From Pontixanthobacter gangjinensis (lineage in GTDB: Bacteria > Pseudomonadota > Alphaproteobacteria > Sphingomonadales > Sphingomonadaceae), in the NCBI RefSeq assembly GCF_009827545.1, contig NZ_WTYS01000001.1, positions 705,450-769,449 of the forward strand: a stretch of DNA of 64,000 nt. The letters are read 5' to 3'. Shown here one piece after another: positions 8,491-17,211 of the stretch (its first letter is position 1; the number at the start of each line of letters is the position of its first letter). The position numbers and the translations under genes are program-made. Below the pieces are notes generated by a model, which was not told where the DNA came from, did not search any database, and worked only from the letters and a program-made list of their open reading frames with translations.

Positions 8491-9686
8491 TACGCGTCAA
8501 CTCCGGCAGCAAATTGGCGAAGCATATTCTTGGCGATGACGAGCTGGAGGATCTGTGTGGTGCCCTCATAAATCGTGTAGATACGGGCATCTCGGTAAAA
8601 CCGTTCTGCCTCATACTCGGCCAGATAGCCTGCGCCGCCATGGATCTGGACACAGCGATCGGCGACACGGTTGCACATTTCGGAGGCGAACATTTTTGCG
8701 CTGGCGCATTCGATGATTGCTTTACCCTTGTCGGCTTTCGCGCTGGCATCGCGCAGCATACATTCGGCCGCATAGATTTCGGCTTTGCTATCCGCAAGCA
8801 TGGCTTGGATTAGCTGGAAATTGGCAATCGGTTCGCCAAATGCCTTGCGCTCATTGGCATAACGCATTGCGGTGTCGAGAATGCGCTGAGCATATCCCGC
8901 GCTCGCCGCGCCGACCGACAGGCGGCCATTGTCGAGGCTCTGCATGGCGGTGGCAAAACCGCGGCCTTCCTCCCCGCCCAGCAGCGCATTGCCCGGCAGC
9001 TTGACATCATCGAGATAAATATCGGCAATATGGCTGCCCGATTGGCCCATCTTACGATCGGGCTTTCCAACCGATATGCCGGGCGTATCCATCGGCACCA
9101 GAAAGGCGCTGACATGGGCGTTCTTCGGCAAAGCCTCGTCATTGGTGCGTGCCATGATTAGCCCCAGTTTAGCGTGCGGAGCGTTGGTGATGTATCGTTT
9201 CGCGCCATTGAGGACGTAGCCATTGCCGTCCTTCTTGGCAGTCGTTGCCATCGCGGCGCTATCCGATCCGGACCCGGGCTCGGTAAGGCCAAAACAGGCG
9301 ATTTCACCGGCTGCTAGGCGCGGCAGCCATTCGGCTTTTTGATCGGCGGTGCCTGAGTTCTTGAGCGCCGAACAAACCATGCCAAGATTGATTGAAGCAA
9401 TTGAGCGATAGGCTGGCATCGCATAAGATAACGTCCTGATCGTCTCCACATATTGCGGCACGTTCATGCCGCTGCCGCCATATTCTTCGGGCGTGGTCAG
9501 CCCGAATAGACCCATCTCGCGCATTTCGTTGATCAACTCTTCGGGGATGCGGTCGTTGGCGATGACCTCCTCTTCTGCCGGGATCAGCCGTTCGCGGACA
9601 TAACGCTTCAATTGTTCTATAAATTGATCGAAAATGTCCGCGTCCATGCCTGCGTTTGGGGCTGTTGGCGTGCTGGTTTCTGCCAT
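8490..9686 (-). CDS. Acyl-CoA dehydrogenase
   Basis: A 398-residue flavoprotein that introduces the alpha-beta double bond into acyl-CoA. Typical signatures are CFGLTEPGSGSD (flavin loop), GAKRYITNA, and near the C-terminus QIHGGAGYLAEYEAERFYRDARIYTIYEGTT split over the active-site helix. The start is taken at MAETSTPT, which has AAAGAGGA 7 nt upstream; an in-frame ATG nine codons earlier is possible. It is the first gene of the operon with the CoA-transferase and thiolase. The substrate may be branched or short-chain, by analogy only. Confidence 0.92.
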   Translation of the reverse strand: MAETSTPTAPNAGMDADIFDQFIEQLKRYVRERLIPAEEEVIANDRIPEELINEMREMGLFGLTTPEEYGGSGMNVPQYVETIRTLSYAMPAYRSIASINLGMVCSALKNSGTADQKAEWLPRLAAGEIACFGLTEPGSGSDSAAMATTAKKDGNGYVLNGAKRYITNAPHAKLGLIMARTNDEALPKNAHVSAFLVPMDTPGISVGKPDRKMGQSGSHIADIYLDDVKLPGNALLGGEEGRGFATAMQSLDNGRLSVGAASAGYAQRILDTAMRYANERKAFGEPIANFQLIQAMLADSKAEIYAAECMLRDASAKADKGKAIIECASAKMFASEMCNRVADRCVQIHGGAGYLAEYEAERFYRDARIYTIYEGTTQILQLVIAKNMLRQFAAGVDA

Positions 9687-9730
9687 GGCGTCATCCTCTT
9701 TACTGTGTCGCAATTATCGTTGAATCTTGC

Positions 9731-9952
9731 TTAGGACTCGGGCGGCCCATCGCTATCTTGGCTATCTTCGGCCTGAGCAGTTTCAGCTTCACCGGCTTGC
9801 TGGGCGGGCAATCGTTTTGCCTCAATCATTTCGGCGGCTTCATCCAATGCGCGCGCTTCGCCCACGCTGACGCCGCCGGGGCCGGGATCATTATCCGCCG
9901 CACCGCAGGCGCTGAGCAGCAGTGCCGAAACGAAGATCACAATTTTTTTCAT
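9731..9952 (-). CDS. Small putative lipoprotein
   Basis: A 73-residue protein beginning MKKIVIFVSALLLSAC: a lipoprotein signal peptide with lipobox LSAC and Cys16 as the lipidated residue. The mature part is short, acidic and Ala/Glu rich, with no recognisable domain (GGVSVGEARALDEAAEMIEAKRLPAQ, split around a possible helix). The start is chosen for the signal peptide, since the frame is open further upstream into the terminator hairpin. It is the downstream neighbour of another acidic lipoprotein. Function unknown. Confidence 0.7.
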   Translation of the reverse strand: MKKIVIFVSALLLSACGAADNDPGPGGVSVGEARALDEAAEMIEAKRLPAQQAGEAETAQAEDSQDSDGPPES

Positions 9953-9982
9953 CTCGCCACCATAGCGCGCTGGCGGCAAAGG

Positions 9983-10018
9983 AAAAGCGGGTGAATCGAC
10001 TGAACGATCCACCCGCTT
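9983..10018 (-). terminator. Rho-independent terminator between two lipoprotein genes
   Basis: AAGCGGGTG (9985-9993) and CACCCGCTT (10010-10018) form a 9-bp stem with a 16-nt loop. Read on the minus strand the stem ends in CTTTTCC. It lies 23 nt past the stop of the 122-residue lipoprotein gene and before the start of the next small one. Confidence 0.6.
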
Positions 10019-10040
10019 CCGAAATTCTAACTCAGGTTGA

Positions 10041-10409
10041 TTAGTTACCGAGTTCTTTCTTGGCAGCATCAACACCCTTGTCGATCAGGCGATTGCCTTC
10101 TTTCTTAGCAGCGTTTTCGCCAGCTCTCTGACGTTCAGCGGCAACATCGCGAGCAGTCGCCTCTGCAGCATCACCCGCATCGTCGGCTTCTTGCGCGACG
10201 ACGGCGGAGGTATCAGTGGAAGCTTCTGAGACATTGGTATCTGCAGCGGCATCGGCAACCGGCGCTTCTTCGACTGGCTCGACAGCTTCTTCAGCAATTT
10301 CTTCGACGCTTTCGGCTTCCGCTTCAACCGATGCGTCTTCTGATGTTCCGCAAGCGGCCAAAGCCAGAGCGGCCGACGATGCGAATGCAGTGTAAAGAAT
10401 CTTTCTCAT
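10041..10409 (-). CDS. Acidic Ala/Glu-rich putative lipoprotein
   Basis: A 122-residue protein starting MRKILYTAFASSAALALAAC, a lipoprotein signal with lipobox LAAC at residues 17-20. The mature chain is made almost entirely of Ala, Glu, Asp, Val and Ser (for example EAESVEEIAEEAVEPVEEAP, about residues 31-50) and ends with a Lys-rich stretch GVDAAKKELGN. This suggests an extended or helical acidic spacer protein in the envelope. The start is set by the signal peptide, with GGGAG 8 nt upstream. No family was recognised. Confidence 0.7.
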   Translation of the reverse strand: MRKILYTAFASSAALALAACGTSEDASVEAEAESVEEIAEEAVEPVEEAPVADAAADTNVSEASTDTSAVVAQEADDAGDAAEATARDVAAERQRAGENAAKKEGNRLIDKGVDAAKKELGN

Positions 10410-10566
10410 TATATACTCCCATGAATTTTTGGGCTGCGTTTGGCATTTGGCCGGCAGCGAGTCGCTCCAATACCTTGCCTGAGCGCGAACCGCAAAGCCC
10501 ATATCTGTGGGCAACATCAGTTTACAGGTGTTCCCGCCGTCACCGCGGTCTGCCAAGAGGCCGCGC

Positions 10567-12366
10567 ATGGCGATTAATATAGAAGATGATGGCAAGCTTG
10601 ATCTTGCGCGTGAGAAATTGCGGACGATCTTCGGGTTCGAGAGCTTTCGCGGGCGTCAGGCAGAGGTTGTCTCTCGAATTTTGGGAGGGCAATCGACACT
10701 GGCGGTAATGCCGACAGGTGCCGGTAAGTCGCTGACCTATCAATTGCCTGCGACAATGCAGCACGGCACTTGCATAGTTATTTCGCCCTTGATTGCGTTA
10801 ATGCATGACCAATTGCGCGCAGCCACCGCCAATGGGATCAGGGCCGCTACGCTGACCAGCGCCGATGCCGATTGGCGCGAGACAATGGATGCCTATCGTG
10901 CTGGCGAGCTGGACTTGCTGTACGTTGCGCCCGAACGCGCCAGCCAGTCGCGTTTTTGTGACTTTCTGACATCGTCCCCGATTGCCCTATTCGCAATTGA
11001 CGAGGCGCATTGCGTTTCGGAGTGGGGGCATGATTTCAGGCCCGATTATCGCCAGCTCCTGCCGCTGCTGGAACGTTTTCCCGATGTGCCGCGGCTTGCG
11101 TTAACCGCAACCGCAGATCAGCGCACCCGCGCCGATATTCTGACCCAGCTTGGCATTCCGCAGGATGGGTTGATCTTGGCCGGATTCGACCGGCCCAATA
11201 TCCGATACACTATCCGTCACCGAGAAAATCCTGTGCGCCAGATAGAAGCGTTGATGAAGGAGCAGCCGGGGCCAGGCATCGTCTATGCCCCAACCCGGCG
11301 CAAGGTTGAGGATATTGCCGAAAAGCTTGCAGCGGCCACTGGCCGCAATGTGCTGCCCTATCACGCAGGGCTTCCTGCTGAAGAACGCAGTGCCAATCAG
11401 GCTGAATTTGTTGCTTCGGAAGATATGGTGATCGTCGCCACGATCGCTTTCGGCATGGGAATTGATAAGCCCGATGTGCGGTTTGTTGCGCACGCTGGCA
11501 TCCCCAAATCAATCGAGGCCTATTATCAGGAAACCGGCCGTGCCGGGCGCGATGGCGATCCGGCGAATGCGGTTATGTTCTGGGGTGCGGGTGATTTTGC
11601 GCAAGCGCGGCAGCGGGTCACAGAACTTCCAGAAGAACGGCGGAATGACGAACGCGCACGTTTAGACATGCTCGATTCGCTGGTGGAAACGCCGGGGTGC
11701 CGCAGGGCGGTTTTACTGAGGCATTTCGGCGAAGACCCGGAGGCGACATGCGGCAATTGCGACAATTGCCTCGATCCGCCCAAAGTTTCCGATGTTACTC
11801 AAACCGCGCGCAAATTGTTGTCGGCAGTTTACCGGACCGGCCAGAGCTTCGGCTTCGGTCATATCCAAAAAGTTTTGACCGGCAGCACCGATGACCGTGT
11901 CGAGCAGCGTGGTCACGACCAGCTCAGCGTCTTCGGGATTGTCGCTGGTGACGAAGCTGAAATGCTAAAGCCTCTGTCCCGCGCACTACAGGCTCGCGGC
12001 GCTCTGGTTTCAACCGAACATGGGGGACTGGCGCTCGGCGGTGATGCGCCGGCGATTTTGAAAGGCGACCAGGCTGTCGAAATCGTGATCCCGCCAAAAG
12101 CCAATAAGCGTAATGGCAGGGGGGCGAGGGGCGGCGCACCCAATCCGATCGGCGATCCGTTGTTTGAGGCGCTGCGAGAGTTGCGGCGCGAATTGGCATT
12201 GGAGGCGCAAGTTCCGCCTTATGTAATTTTTCACGATGCTACCTTGCGCGAATTGGCTGAAGCACGCCCTGCCTCGATCGGCGAATTTGGCAAAATCGGC
12301 GGAGTGGGAGCCAAGAAGCTGGCGGCGCATGGCAACGCGTTTCTCTCGGTCATTCGTGAATATTGA
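10567..12366 (+). CDS. recQ: ATP-dependent DNA helicase RecQ
   Basis: A 599-residue 3'-5' superfamily 2 helicase used in recombination and fork repair. Seen in order: Walker A PTGAGKS (49-55), DEAH box at D145-H148 with the RecQ-specific aromatic loop SEWGHDFRPDY, motif VI QETGRAGRDG, the RecQ zinc site with C378, C395, C398 and C401 (CGNCDNC), winged helix, and a C-terminal HRDC domain with the phrase TLRELAEARPASIGEF. The start is taken at MAINIEDDGK, preceded by AAGAGG at good spacing, rather than 20 codons upstream. It is divergent from the lipoprotein gene. Confidence 0.95.
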   Translation: MAINIEDDGKLDLAREKLRTIFGFESFRGRQAEVVSRILGGQSTLAVMPTGAGKSLTYQLPATMQHGTCIVISPLIALMHDQLRAATANGIRAATLTSADADWRETMDAYRAGELDLLYVAPERASQSRFCDFLTSSPIALFAIDEAHCVSEWGHDFRPDYRQLLPLLERFPDVPRLALTATADQRTRADILTQLGIPQDGLILAGFDRPNIRYTIRHRENPVRQIEALMKEQPGPGIVYAPTRRKVEDIAEKLAAATGRNVLPYHAGLPAEERSANQAEFVASEDMVIVATIAFGMGIDKPDVRFVAHAGIPKSIEAYYQETGRAGRDGDPANAVMFWGAGDFAQARQRVTELPEERRNDERARLDMLDSLVETPGCRRAVLLRHFGEDPEATCGNCDNCLDPPKVSDVTQTARKLLSAVYRTGQSFGFGHIQKVLTGSTDDRVEQRGHDQLSVFGIVAGDEAEMLKPLSRALQARGALVSTEHGGLALGGDAPAILKGDQAVEIVIPPKANKRNGRGARGGAPNPIGDPLFEALRELRRELALEAQVPPYVIFHDATLRELAEARPASIGEFGKIGGVGAKKLAAHGNAFLSVIREY

Positions 12367-12379
12367 CATTTCCTGCATT

Positions 12380-12409
12380 TGATATAAACATGATATCATA
12401 ATTATATCA
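12380..12409. promoter_or_regulatory. 30-bp palindromic operator candidate with three TGATAT-type sites
   Basis: The sequence is a near-perfect 30-bp palindrome. Outer arms TGATATAA (12380-12387) and TTATATCA (12402-12409) are symmetric about a perfect ATGATATCAT core (12390-12399); only the two 2-bp spacers break the symmetry. A TTGACA that overlaps the recQ stop (12363-12368) could be a -35 element, with TATAAA at 12383-12388 at rather short spacing. It lies 22 nt before the SPFH start. The ribbon-helix-helix protein encoded in the same operon is a natural candidate binder. Confidence 0.6.
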
Positions 12410-12431
12410 GGCTTTGGTGAGGGAAATGAAT

Positions 12432-13343
12432 ATGAATAAAGTATCAGGCGCGATGAATGTCAGCCGTGAACGCTCTGCGAAATCCTATAGCGGTTATTTA
12501 ATGTTGCTGGTCATGCTTGCGCTTGTCGCGCTGGCCGTGCTGGCAATTGCCAATGGCGCTCCGGCCAATGGTGCTCCGAAATCCGCGAAACTGATATTCG
12601 CTGGTACCTTGGTTGGTTCAATTCTCGGGCTGCTTTTCTTCGCCGCCGGGTTCTTCATGGTGCAGCCCAATCAGGCAGCGGTAATCACGCTTTTCGGCGA
12701 ATATCGCGGTTCCGAACGGACTGAGGGATTGCGCTGGGTGTGGCCCTGGATGATGCGAAAGAAAATCAGCGCGCGAGCCCACAACATCCATTCGGAGCGA
12801 GTTAAGATCAATGATTTGCGCGGTAATCCGATCGAAATTGCCTGCAATGTCGTGTGGCGTGTTTCTGATACGGCGCAAGCGAGTTTCGATGTCGATGATT
12901 ATAAGGAATTCGTGAATATCCAGATCGAAGCCGGTCTTCGTACGGTCGGTTCGCGGCATCCGTATGATGATTTTGAAGGCGAGGAAGTCACGCTCCGCTC
13001 GGGCGGTGATGTGATCAATCGCGAACTGTTGGTCGAACTTAACGACCGGTTGATGGTTGCGGGGATCACGGTTGATGAAGCTGGCCTGACGCACCTTGCC
13101 TATGCATCGGAAATCGCCAGTGCGATGCTGAAGCGCCAACAGGCTGACGCGATTATCGCAGCACGTAAGAAAATCGTTCTTGGCGCGGTGGGTATGGTTG
13201 AAGATGCGCTTACAAAGCTGAAAGACGATGACATTGTTGAGCTGGATGCCGAGCGGCGTGCCGCGATGGTGTCGAACCTGCTGGTTGTTCTGTGCGGCGA
13301 ACGTGAAGCGCATCCAGTGGTCAATGCCGGCTCGCTTTATTGA
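12432..13343 (+). CDS. SPFH/Band 7 domain membrane protein
   Basis: A 303-residue protein with two hydrophobic segments near the N-terminus (about residues 19-43 and 56-80), followed by an SPFH (stomatin/prohibitin/flotillin/HflK) domain: [19 protein letters not shown], then [20 protein letters not shown] and a coiled C-terminal stretch [21 protein letters not shown] proteins assemble in membranes, often with proteases or as scaffolds; the specific role is unknown. GAGGG lies 8 nt before the ATG at 12432; another ATG at 12426 is too close to it. It is followed after 24 nt by a ribbon-helix-helix gene. Confidence 0.88.
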   Translation: MNKVSGAMNVSRERSAKSYSGYLMLLVMLALVALAVLAIANGAPANGAPKSAKLIFAGTLVGSILGLLFFAAGFFMVQPNQAAVITLFGEYRGSERTEGLRWVWPWMMRKKISARAHNIHSERVKINDLRGNPIEIACNVVWRVSDTAQASFDVDDYKEFVNIQIEAGLRTVGSRHPYDDFEGEEVTLRSGGDVINRELLVELNDRLMVAGITVDEAGLTHLAYASEIASAMLKRQQADAIIAARKKIVLGAVGMVEDALTKLKDDDIVELDAERRAAMVSNLLVVLCGEREAHPVVNAGSLY

Positions 13344-13367
13344 TAGAGATATTTAGAAAGCGGCGCG

Positions 13368-13568
13368 ATGCCCTCCTCCAAATCCAAAAAGGCTTTCGCC
13401 CTCCGTCTCGATCCTGCCGTTCACGGCGCGGTCGAACGGCTGGCGGCAGGAGAGCTTAGATCTGCCAACGCGCAGATTGAAATTCTCTTGCGAGAGGCCT
13501 TGAAGAAGCGCGGAATCGAGGTGGCGGTCAGTACACGGGCAAAGCGTGGCAGGCCGCCCAAGACTTAG
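13368..13568 (+). CDS. Arc/ribbon-helix-helix DNA-binding protein
   Basis: A 66-residue basic protein. KKAFALRLDPAVHGAVERLA is a ribbon-helix-helix pattern (a beta strand with alternating residues, then helix), followed by LRSANAQIEILLREALKKRG, which matches the SxNAEIExLLREAL helix of Arc-type proteins. The tail KRGRPPKT is an AT-hook-like basic end. RHH dimers bind short half-sites in tandem, which fits the triple TGATAT operator before the operon. No toxin partner is next to it; the SPFH protein is its only operon mate. Autoregulation is inferred. Confidence 0.82.
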   Translation: MPSSKSKKAFALRLDPAVHGAVERLAAGELRSANAQIEILLREALKKRGIEVAVSTRAKRGRPPKT

Positions 13569-13603
13569 CCCGTCATTAACCCTTTTCCTATATCGCCGGA
13601 GGT

Positions 13604-14587
13604 ATGACCTATGCTGCTCAGACCTTGCCCGCCCGTCCTTCGCTCAAGCTAATCGGGCTGATAGCCGCGATAGCCGTTGGTGCCATTCCTGCGGCGGCAG
13701 TTTTCGCTCAAGAAGGCGGAGCCTTCACAGTGGTAGAAACCGGCCGCAGCTATTCTAAGCTGCAAGATGCGGTGAACGTTATTGGCAATGGCACAGGCAC
13801 CATCTCGATAGCTGAGGGCACGCACCGCCAATGCGCGGTCCAGACCGGCGGCTCCGTTTCCTTCCTGGCTGAGAAGCCAGGGACTGCAATCTTCGATAGC
13901 GTTACGTGCGAGGGCAAGGCTGCGTTAGTGCTGAGGGGCCGTGAAGCCAGCGTTTCTGGCTTGGTCTTCCGCAGGATGGCAGTCCGCGACTTCAACGGAG
14001 CAGGCATTCGCCTCGAACAAGGCAATCTGACGGTTGCCCAAAGCTGGTTCTTGGACAGCCAACAAGGAATTCTGTCGGCCAACGATTCGGGCGGCATAAT
14101 CGTAATCGACAAATCGACATTCTCCGGCCTTGGAACTTGTGAAGGCGGCGGCGGTTGCGCGCATTCGGTCTATATCGGTGACTATGGGCATCTGCGGATT
14201 ACGCGAAGCCGGTTTGAGAAGGGGCGCGGAGGCCATTATGTGAAATCGCGCGCAGCACGGGTTGATATCGCCTCCTCCAGTTTTGATGATTCGGCCGGAA
14301 TTGCGACCAACTATATGATCGACCTGCCAGCAGGCTCGACCGGCCAAATTACCAACAACTGGTTTGTGCAGGGAGAGAATAAGGAGAATTGGTCGGCATT
14401 TATTGCTGTCGGCGCAGAATCCAAAATCCATCCCTCCGATGGATTGCAGATTGCAGGAAATGACGCACGGCTTGCTCCCTCGGTAAGCCGCAACACCACT
14501 TTCGTGGCCGATTGGACCGGCGAAGAACTTGCCATTGGCTCCAACAATCTGGGTCAGGGGCTGGAGCGTTACGACCGCCGTTGGTGA
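13604..14587 (+). CDS. Secreted right-handed parallel beta-helix protein
   Basis: A 327-residue protein with a signal peptide (LIGLIAAIAVGAIPAAAVFA, ending about residue 35) and a mature region made of short repeats typical of a right-handed beta-helix (GAGIRLEQGNLTVAQSWF, GGIIVIDKSTFSGLG, HLRITRSRFEKGRGGHYV, RVDIASSSFDDS). Such folds occur in polysaccharide lyases and surface proteins, but no catalytic motif could be named, so only the fold is claimed. GGAGGT directly abuts the ATG at 13604, unusually close spacing, so a slightly later start is possible. No clear operon with psd, which starts 139 nt later. Confidence 0.75.
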   Translation: MTYAAQTLPARPSLKLIGLIAAIAVGAIPAAAVFAQEGGAFTVVETGRSYSKLQDAVNVIGNGTGTISIAEGTHRQCAVQTGGSVSFLAEKPGTAIFDSVTCEGKAALVLRGREASVSGLVFRRMAVRDFNGAGIRLEQGNLTVAQSWFLDSQQGILSANDSGGIIVIDKSTFSGLGTCEGGGGCAHSVYIGDYGHLRITRSRFEKGRGGHYVKSRAARVDIASSSFDDSAGIATNYMIDLPAGSTGQITNNWFVQGENKENWSAFIAVGAESKIHPSDGLQIAGNDARLAPSVSRNTTFVADWTGEELAIGSNNLGQGLERYDRRW

Positions 14588-14726
14588 TTTCAGGGCAATT
14601 GGTGCTAGACATTGCCGCCCTAGATGCGGTTGATTTGGCAAGGTCTGACACAGAATTATAGTGCCGTGAGGCAGCAGCGCTGCTACGCGGACCGCTAGAG
14701 TTCACCAAATTTCCGAAAGACATCGC

Positions 14727-15584
14727 ATGCTCAGCCGCCTGTTTATCTGGTTGCAATATATATTACCCCAGCACGCGATTTCGCGCCTCGCCGGCCGGGC
14801 CGCGAGCAGCGGCCGGCCTTGGCTGCGCGACAGGTTAATCCGCCGATTTGCTAAGTCTTACCGCGTAAACATGGCAGAATCTGAGCGCGGACTCGACCAG
14901 TTCAGCTCGTTCAACGATTTTTTCACTCGCAGCCTCAAGCCTGGCTCTCGGCCTTTGGCGGATGCGGCGACAGAAGTGCTCAGCCCCGCTGATGGGGCGG
15001 TCAGCCAGCTTGGCACAATCAAACAAGGCCGGATATTCCAAGCCAAGGGCCAAAGTTACACCGCTACCGAGTTGCTTGGCGGCGATGCGGCGCTGGCCGC
15101 GAAGTTTGATGGCGGCAGTTTCATGACAATTTACCTGTCGCCAAGTGATTACCACAGGGTTCACATGCCCGTCGGTGGATCGCTCAACAGCACTGCCTAC
15201 ATTCCCGGCGAATTGTTCTCGGTCAACACGGTTACTGCAGAAAATGTCCCACGCCTTTTTTCGCGCAATGAGCGCCTGTCTTGCGTGTTCGACACCGATC
15301 ATGGCTCGGTAGCCAGCGTCATGGTCGGAGCGATGATTGTCGCGAGTATCGAAACTGTTTGGAGCGGACTTGTTACACCGCACCGCAAGTCAATCGACAT
15401 TCAGCAATTTGGCGGTGCTGCGGGACCAGCGCCTAAATTGGCAGCAGGCGCAGAAATGGGCCGTTTTCTGCTCGGTTCGACTGTGGTGCTCTTGTTCGAG
15501 CCAGGCAAAGTGCATTGGTCGCCCGAGCTGAAGGCTGGCCATACGTTGCGAATGGGGCAATCAATCGGAACGTTCGCAGATTAG
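14727..15584 (+). CDS. psd: Phosphatidylserine decarboxylase proenzyme
   Basis: A 285-residue enzyme that makes phosphatidylethanolamine from phosphatidylserine at the inner membrane. The self-cleavage motif LGST is present, with cleavage expected between G250 and S251, where Ser becomes the pyruvoyl group. Other family marks are SFNDFFTRSLKPGSRPL near residue 60, SPADGAVSQLG, and YLSPSDYHRVHMPVGG containing the catalytic His. Length and order match the bacterial type I proenzyme. pssA is not beside it. It ends in a 4-nt overlap with the convergent GNAT gene. Confidence 0.96.
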   Translation: MLSRLFIWLQYILPQHAISRLAGRAASSGRPWLRDRLIRRFAKSYRVNMAESERGLDQFSSFNDFFTRSLKPGSRPLADAATEVLSPADGAVSQLGTIKQGRIFQAKGQSYTATELLGGDAALAAKFDGGSFMTIYLSPSDYHRVHMPVGGSLNSTAYIPGELFSVNTVTAENVPRLFSRNERLSCVFDTDHGSVASVMVGAMIVASIETVWSGLVTPHRKSIDIQQFGGAAGPAPKLAAGAEMGRFLLGSTVVLLFEPGKVHWSPELKAGHTLRMGQSIGTFAD

Positions 15585-16087
15585 CCCGAGCCGAATGCCG
15601 GAGGATAGGTGACCACGCCTTGCGGTGTCCCGCCTTCCAAAACCAGTCGCTGGAAATATTGCGGCGGCGGTCCGGGATAGGACAATGCGGGATCATGTTG
15701 GAACCCAAATCGGCCATAATAATCAGGGTTTCCCAACAGAACGATGCCGCACGCTCCTGCTGCACGAAGATCCGCAATCCCGCGCTCGATCAACTGAGCA
15801 CCGATTGATTGCCTCTGCAATTCGGGCGTTACCGAAACCGGCCCAAGGTCGTACCAATTCGGAGTGCCATCGCTGATCGACACCCGGGAAAAAGCGATGT
15901 GTCCAGCGAGGCCCGACGCTGTCTCTGCGACTAAGGACAGCGCAAGATCGCCATCGGCGCGCAGAGTGTCGATCAGGTCTTGCTCGTCGCCATCGCTAAA
16001 CGGCATATCGCGAAATGCCGCTTCGGTTAGTGTATAGATCGCCTTGTAGTCCCTTGGTTCCTCGGGACGGATGGTGATTGCAGTCAT
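15581..16087 (-). CDS. GNAT family N-acetyltransferase
   Basis: A 168-residue GNAT protein. The acetyl-CoA loop reads VTPELQRQSIGAQLIERG (a Q-R-Q-S-I-G-A variant of QxxGxG/A), followed by GIVLLGNPDYYGRFGFQ, the usual beta5-helix region of the YhbS-type subfamily. The substrate (small molecule or protein) cannot be inferred. Its start overlaps the ribA stop (ATGA), so it is the last gene of the minus-strand group xthA-ribA-GNAT. Confidence 0.88.
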   Translation of the reverse strand: MTAITIRPEEPRDYKAIYTLTEAAFRDMPFSDGDEQDLIDTLRADGDLALSLVAETASGLAGHIAFSRVSISDGTPNWYDLGPVSVTPELQRQSIGAQLIERGIADLRAAGACGIVLLGNPDYYGRFGFQHDPALSYPGPPPQYFQRLVLEGGTPQGVVTYPPAFGSG

Positions 16088-17211
16088 TTGAGTAAATGCC
16101 CTGAGCGGTCGCGCTTGGTCGCCAGATATTGGCGGTTATGCGGGTTGTCCGGCAGTTGATGTTGCACGCGCTCACTTATGATAACTCCGGCCCCGGTCAG
16201 CGCATCGACCTTTTTCGGATTGTTGGTCATCAACCGAATCGACCGAACGCCTATAAGCTCCAGCATCCTCGCCGCGACCGGAAAATCGCGCGCCTCGTCG
16301 GGAAGGCCAAGTCGCCGGTTCGCATCGACAGTGTCGAACCCCTGGTCTTGCAATTGATAGGCGCGCAATTTGTTGACCAATCCGATCCCGCGGCCTTCTT
16401 GCCTTAGATATAGCAGCACCCCCCAGCCGCCAGACTTCGCTTCATCCGCCATAGCGCCGAGTGCGGCATCCAGTTGCGGTCCGCAATCGCATTTCAGGCT
16501 GCCCAGAATATCGCCGGTCAGGCATTCGGAATGCAGCCGCACCAATGGTTCGCGCGCCGAATCCTGCTCACCAATGATCAACGCAACATGTTCGCGCGTG
16601 TCATCGGCACTGCGGAAGGCGATTATCTGCGCATCATCCGCAGCTGCGACCGGCAAGCGCGCCCGCGTCGCAATTGAAATCTGTGAAGTGTCTGACCACG
16701 CGTCCAGGTCGGTCGCCGAAACCCGCTCGGCTTCTCCGGCATTTTCAGGGTCCGCCATGAAAGCAGGCAGGATGCCTGCGATCCGCGCCAGTTCCATCGC
16801 CGCGACGGCAGCGCTGTGCCATTCGATCTTTTCCGCCTTGAATGGACCCTTTAGCGGATTGGCGAGATCGAGGGCGGGGTCGGCTATTGGCCGTGCCGAA
16901 TTAAGAGTGAAAGAGTCTGCGCCCCGAATCAGCACTGGCGCATGTGGTTCTGCTGCATCGCGCTGATTGGCGAGCTTCAATGTGGCTGCTCGCGCTGCAG
17001 AGATAAGCATTTGGCTTGCGGTCGCATCCGCCGCTATGGCGGTCTCTACCGGCAATAAAACCGGACCATTATCCATTGCGATTGGCCAGCCATGGCGCAA
17101 GGCATCGACAGCGCGCGCGACGCGCCGGGAAGAGGATGGGCCTGTCAGGCTCAGAGATCGAACTCCGTCACCAATGGTACATGATCGGATGGCTTTTCCC
17201 AGCCGCGGCAA
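16084..17211 (-). CDS. ribA: GTP cyclohydrolase II with degenerate RibB-like N-terminal domain
   Basis: Up to 375 residues. The C-terminal half is a complete GTP cyclohydrolase II, the first step of riboflavin synthesis: zinc ligands C230, C241 and C243 (C-x10-C-x-C), the active-site run LRQEGRGIGLVNKLRAYQLQ, and TNNPKKVDAL. The N-terminal 180 residues resemble the DHBP-synthase half of RibBA in layout (RRVARAVDALRHGWPIAMDN) but lack the acidic RREDEGD-type motif, so that activity is probably lost. The start is uncertain: no ATG lies before the conserved region, so TTG at 17211 is used, overlapping xthA by 61 nt; a TTG at 17100 is an alternative. Confidence 0.88.
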   Translation of the reverse strand: MPRLGKAIRSCTIGDGVRSLSLTGPSSSRRVARAVDALRHGWPIAMDNGPVLLPVETAIAADATASQMLISAARAATLKLANQRDAAEPHAPVLIRGADSFTLNSARPIADPALDLANPLKGPFKAEKIEWHSAAVAAMELARIAGILPAFMADPENAGEAERVSATDLDAWSDTSQISIATRARLPVAAADDAQIIAFRSADDTREHVALIIGEQDSAREPLVRLHSECLTGDILGSLKCDCGPQLDAALGAMADEAKSGGWGVLLYLRQEGRGIGLVNKLRAYQLQDQGFDTVDANRRLGLPDEARDFPVAARMLELIGVRSIRLMTNNPKKVDALTGAGVIISERVQHQLPDNPHNRQYLATKRDRSGHLLK

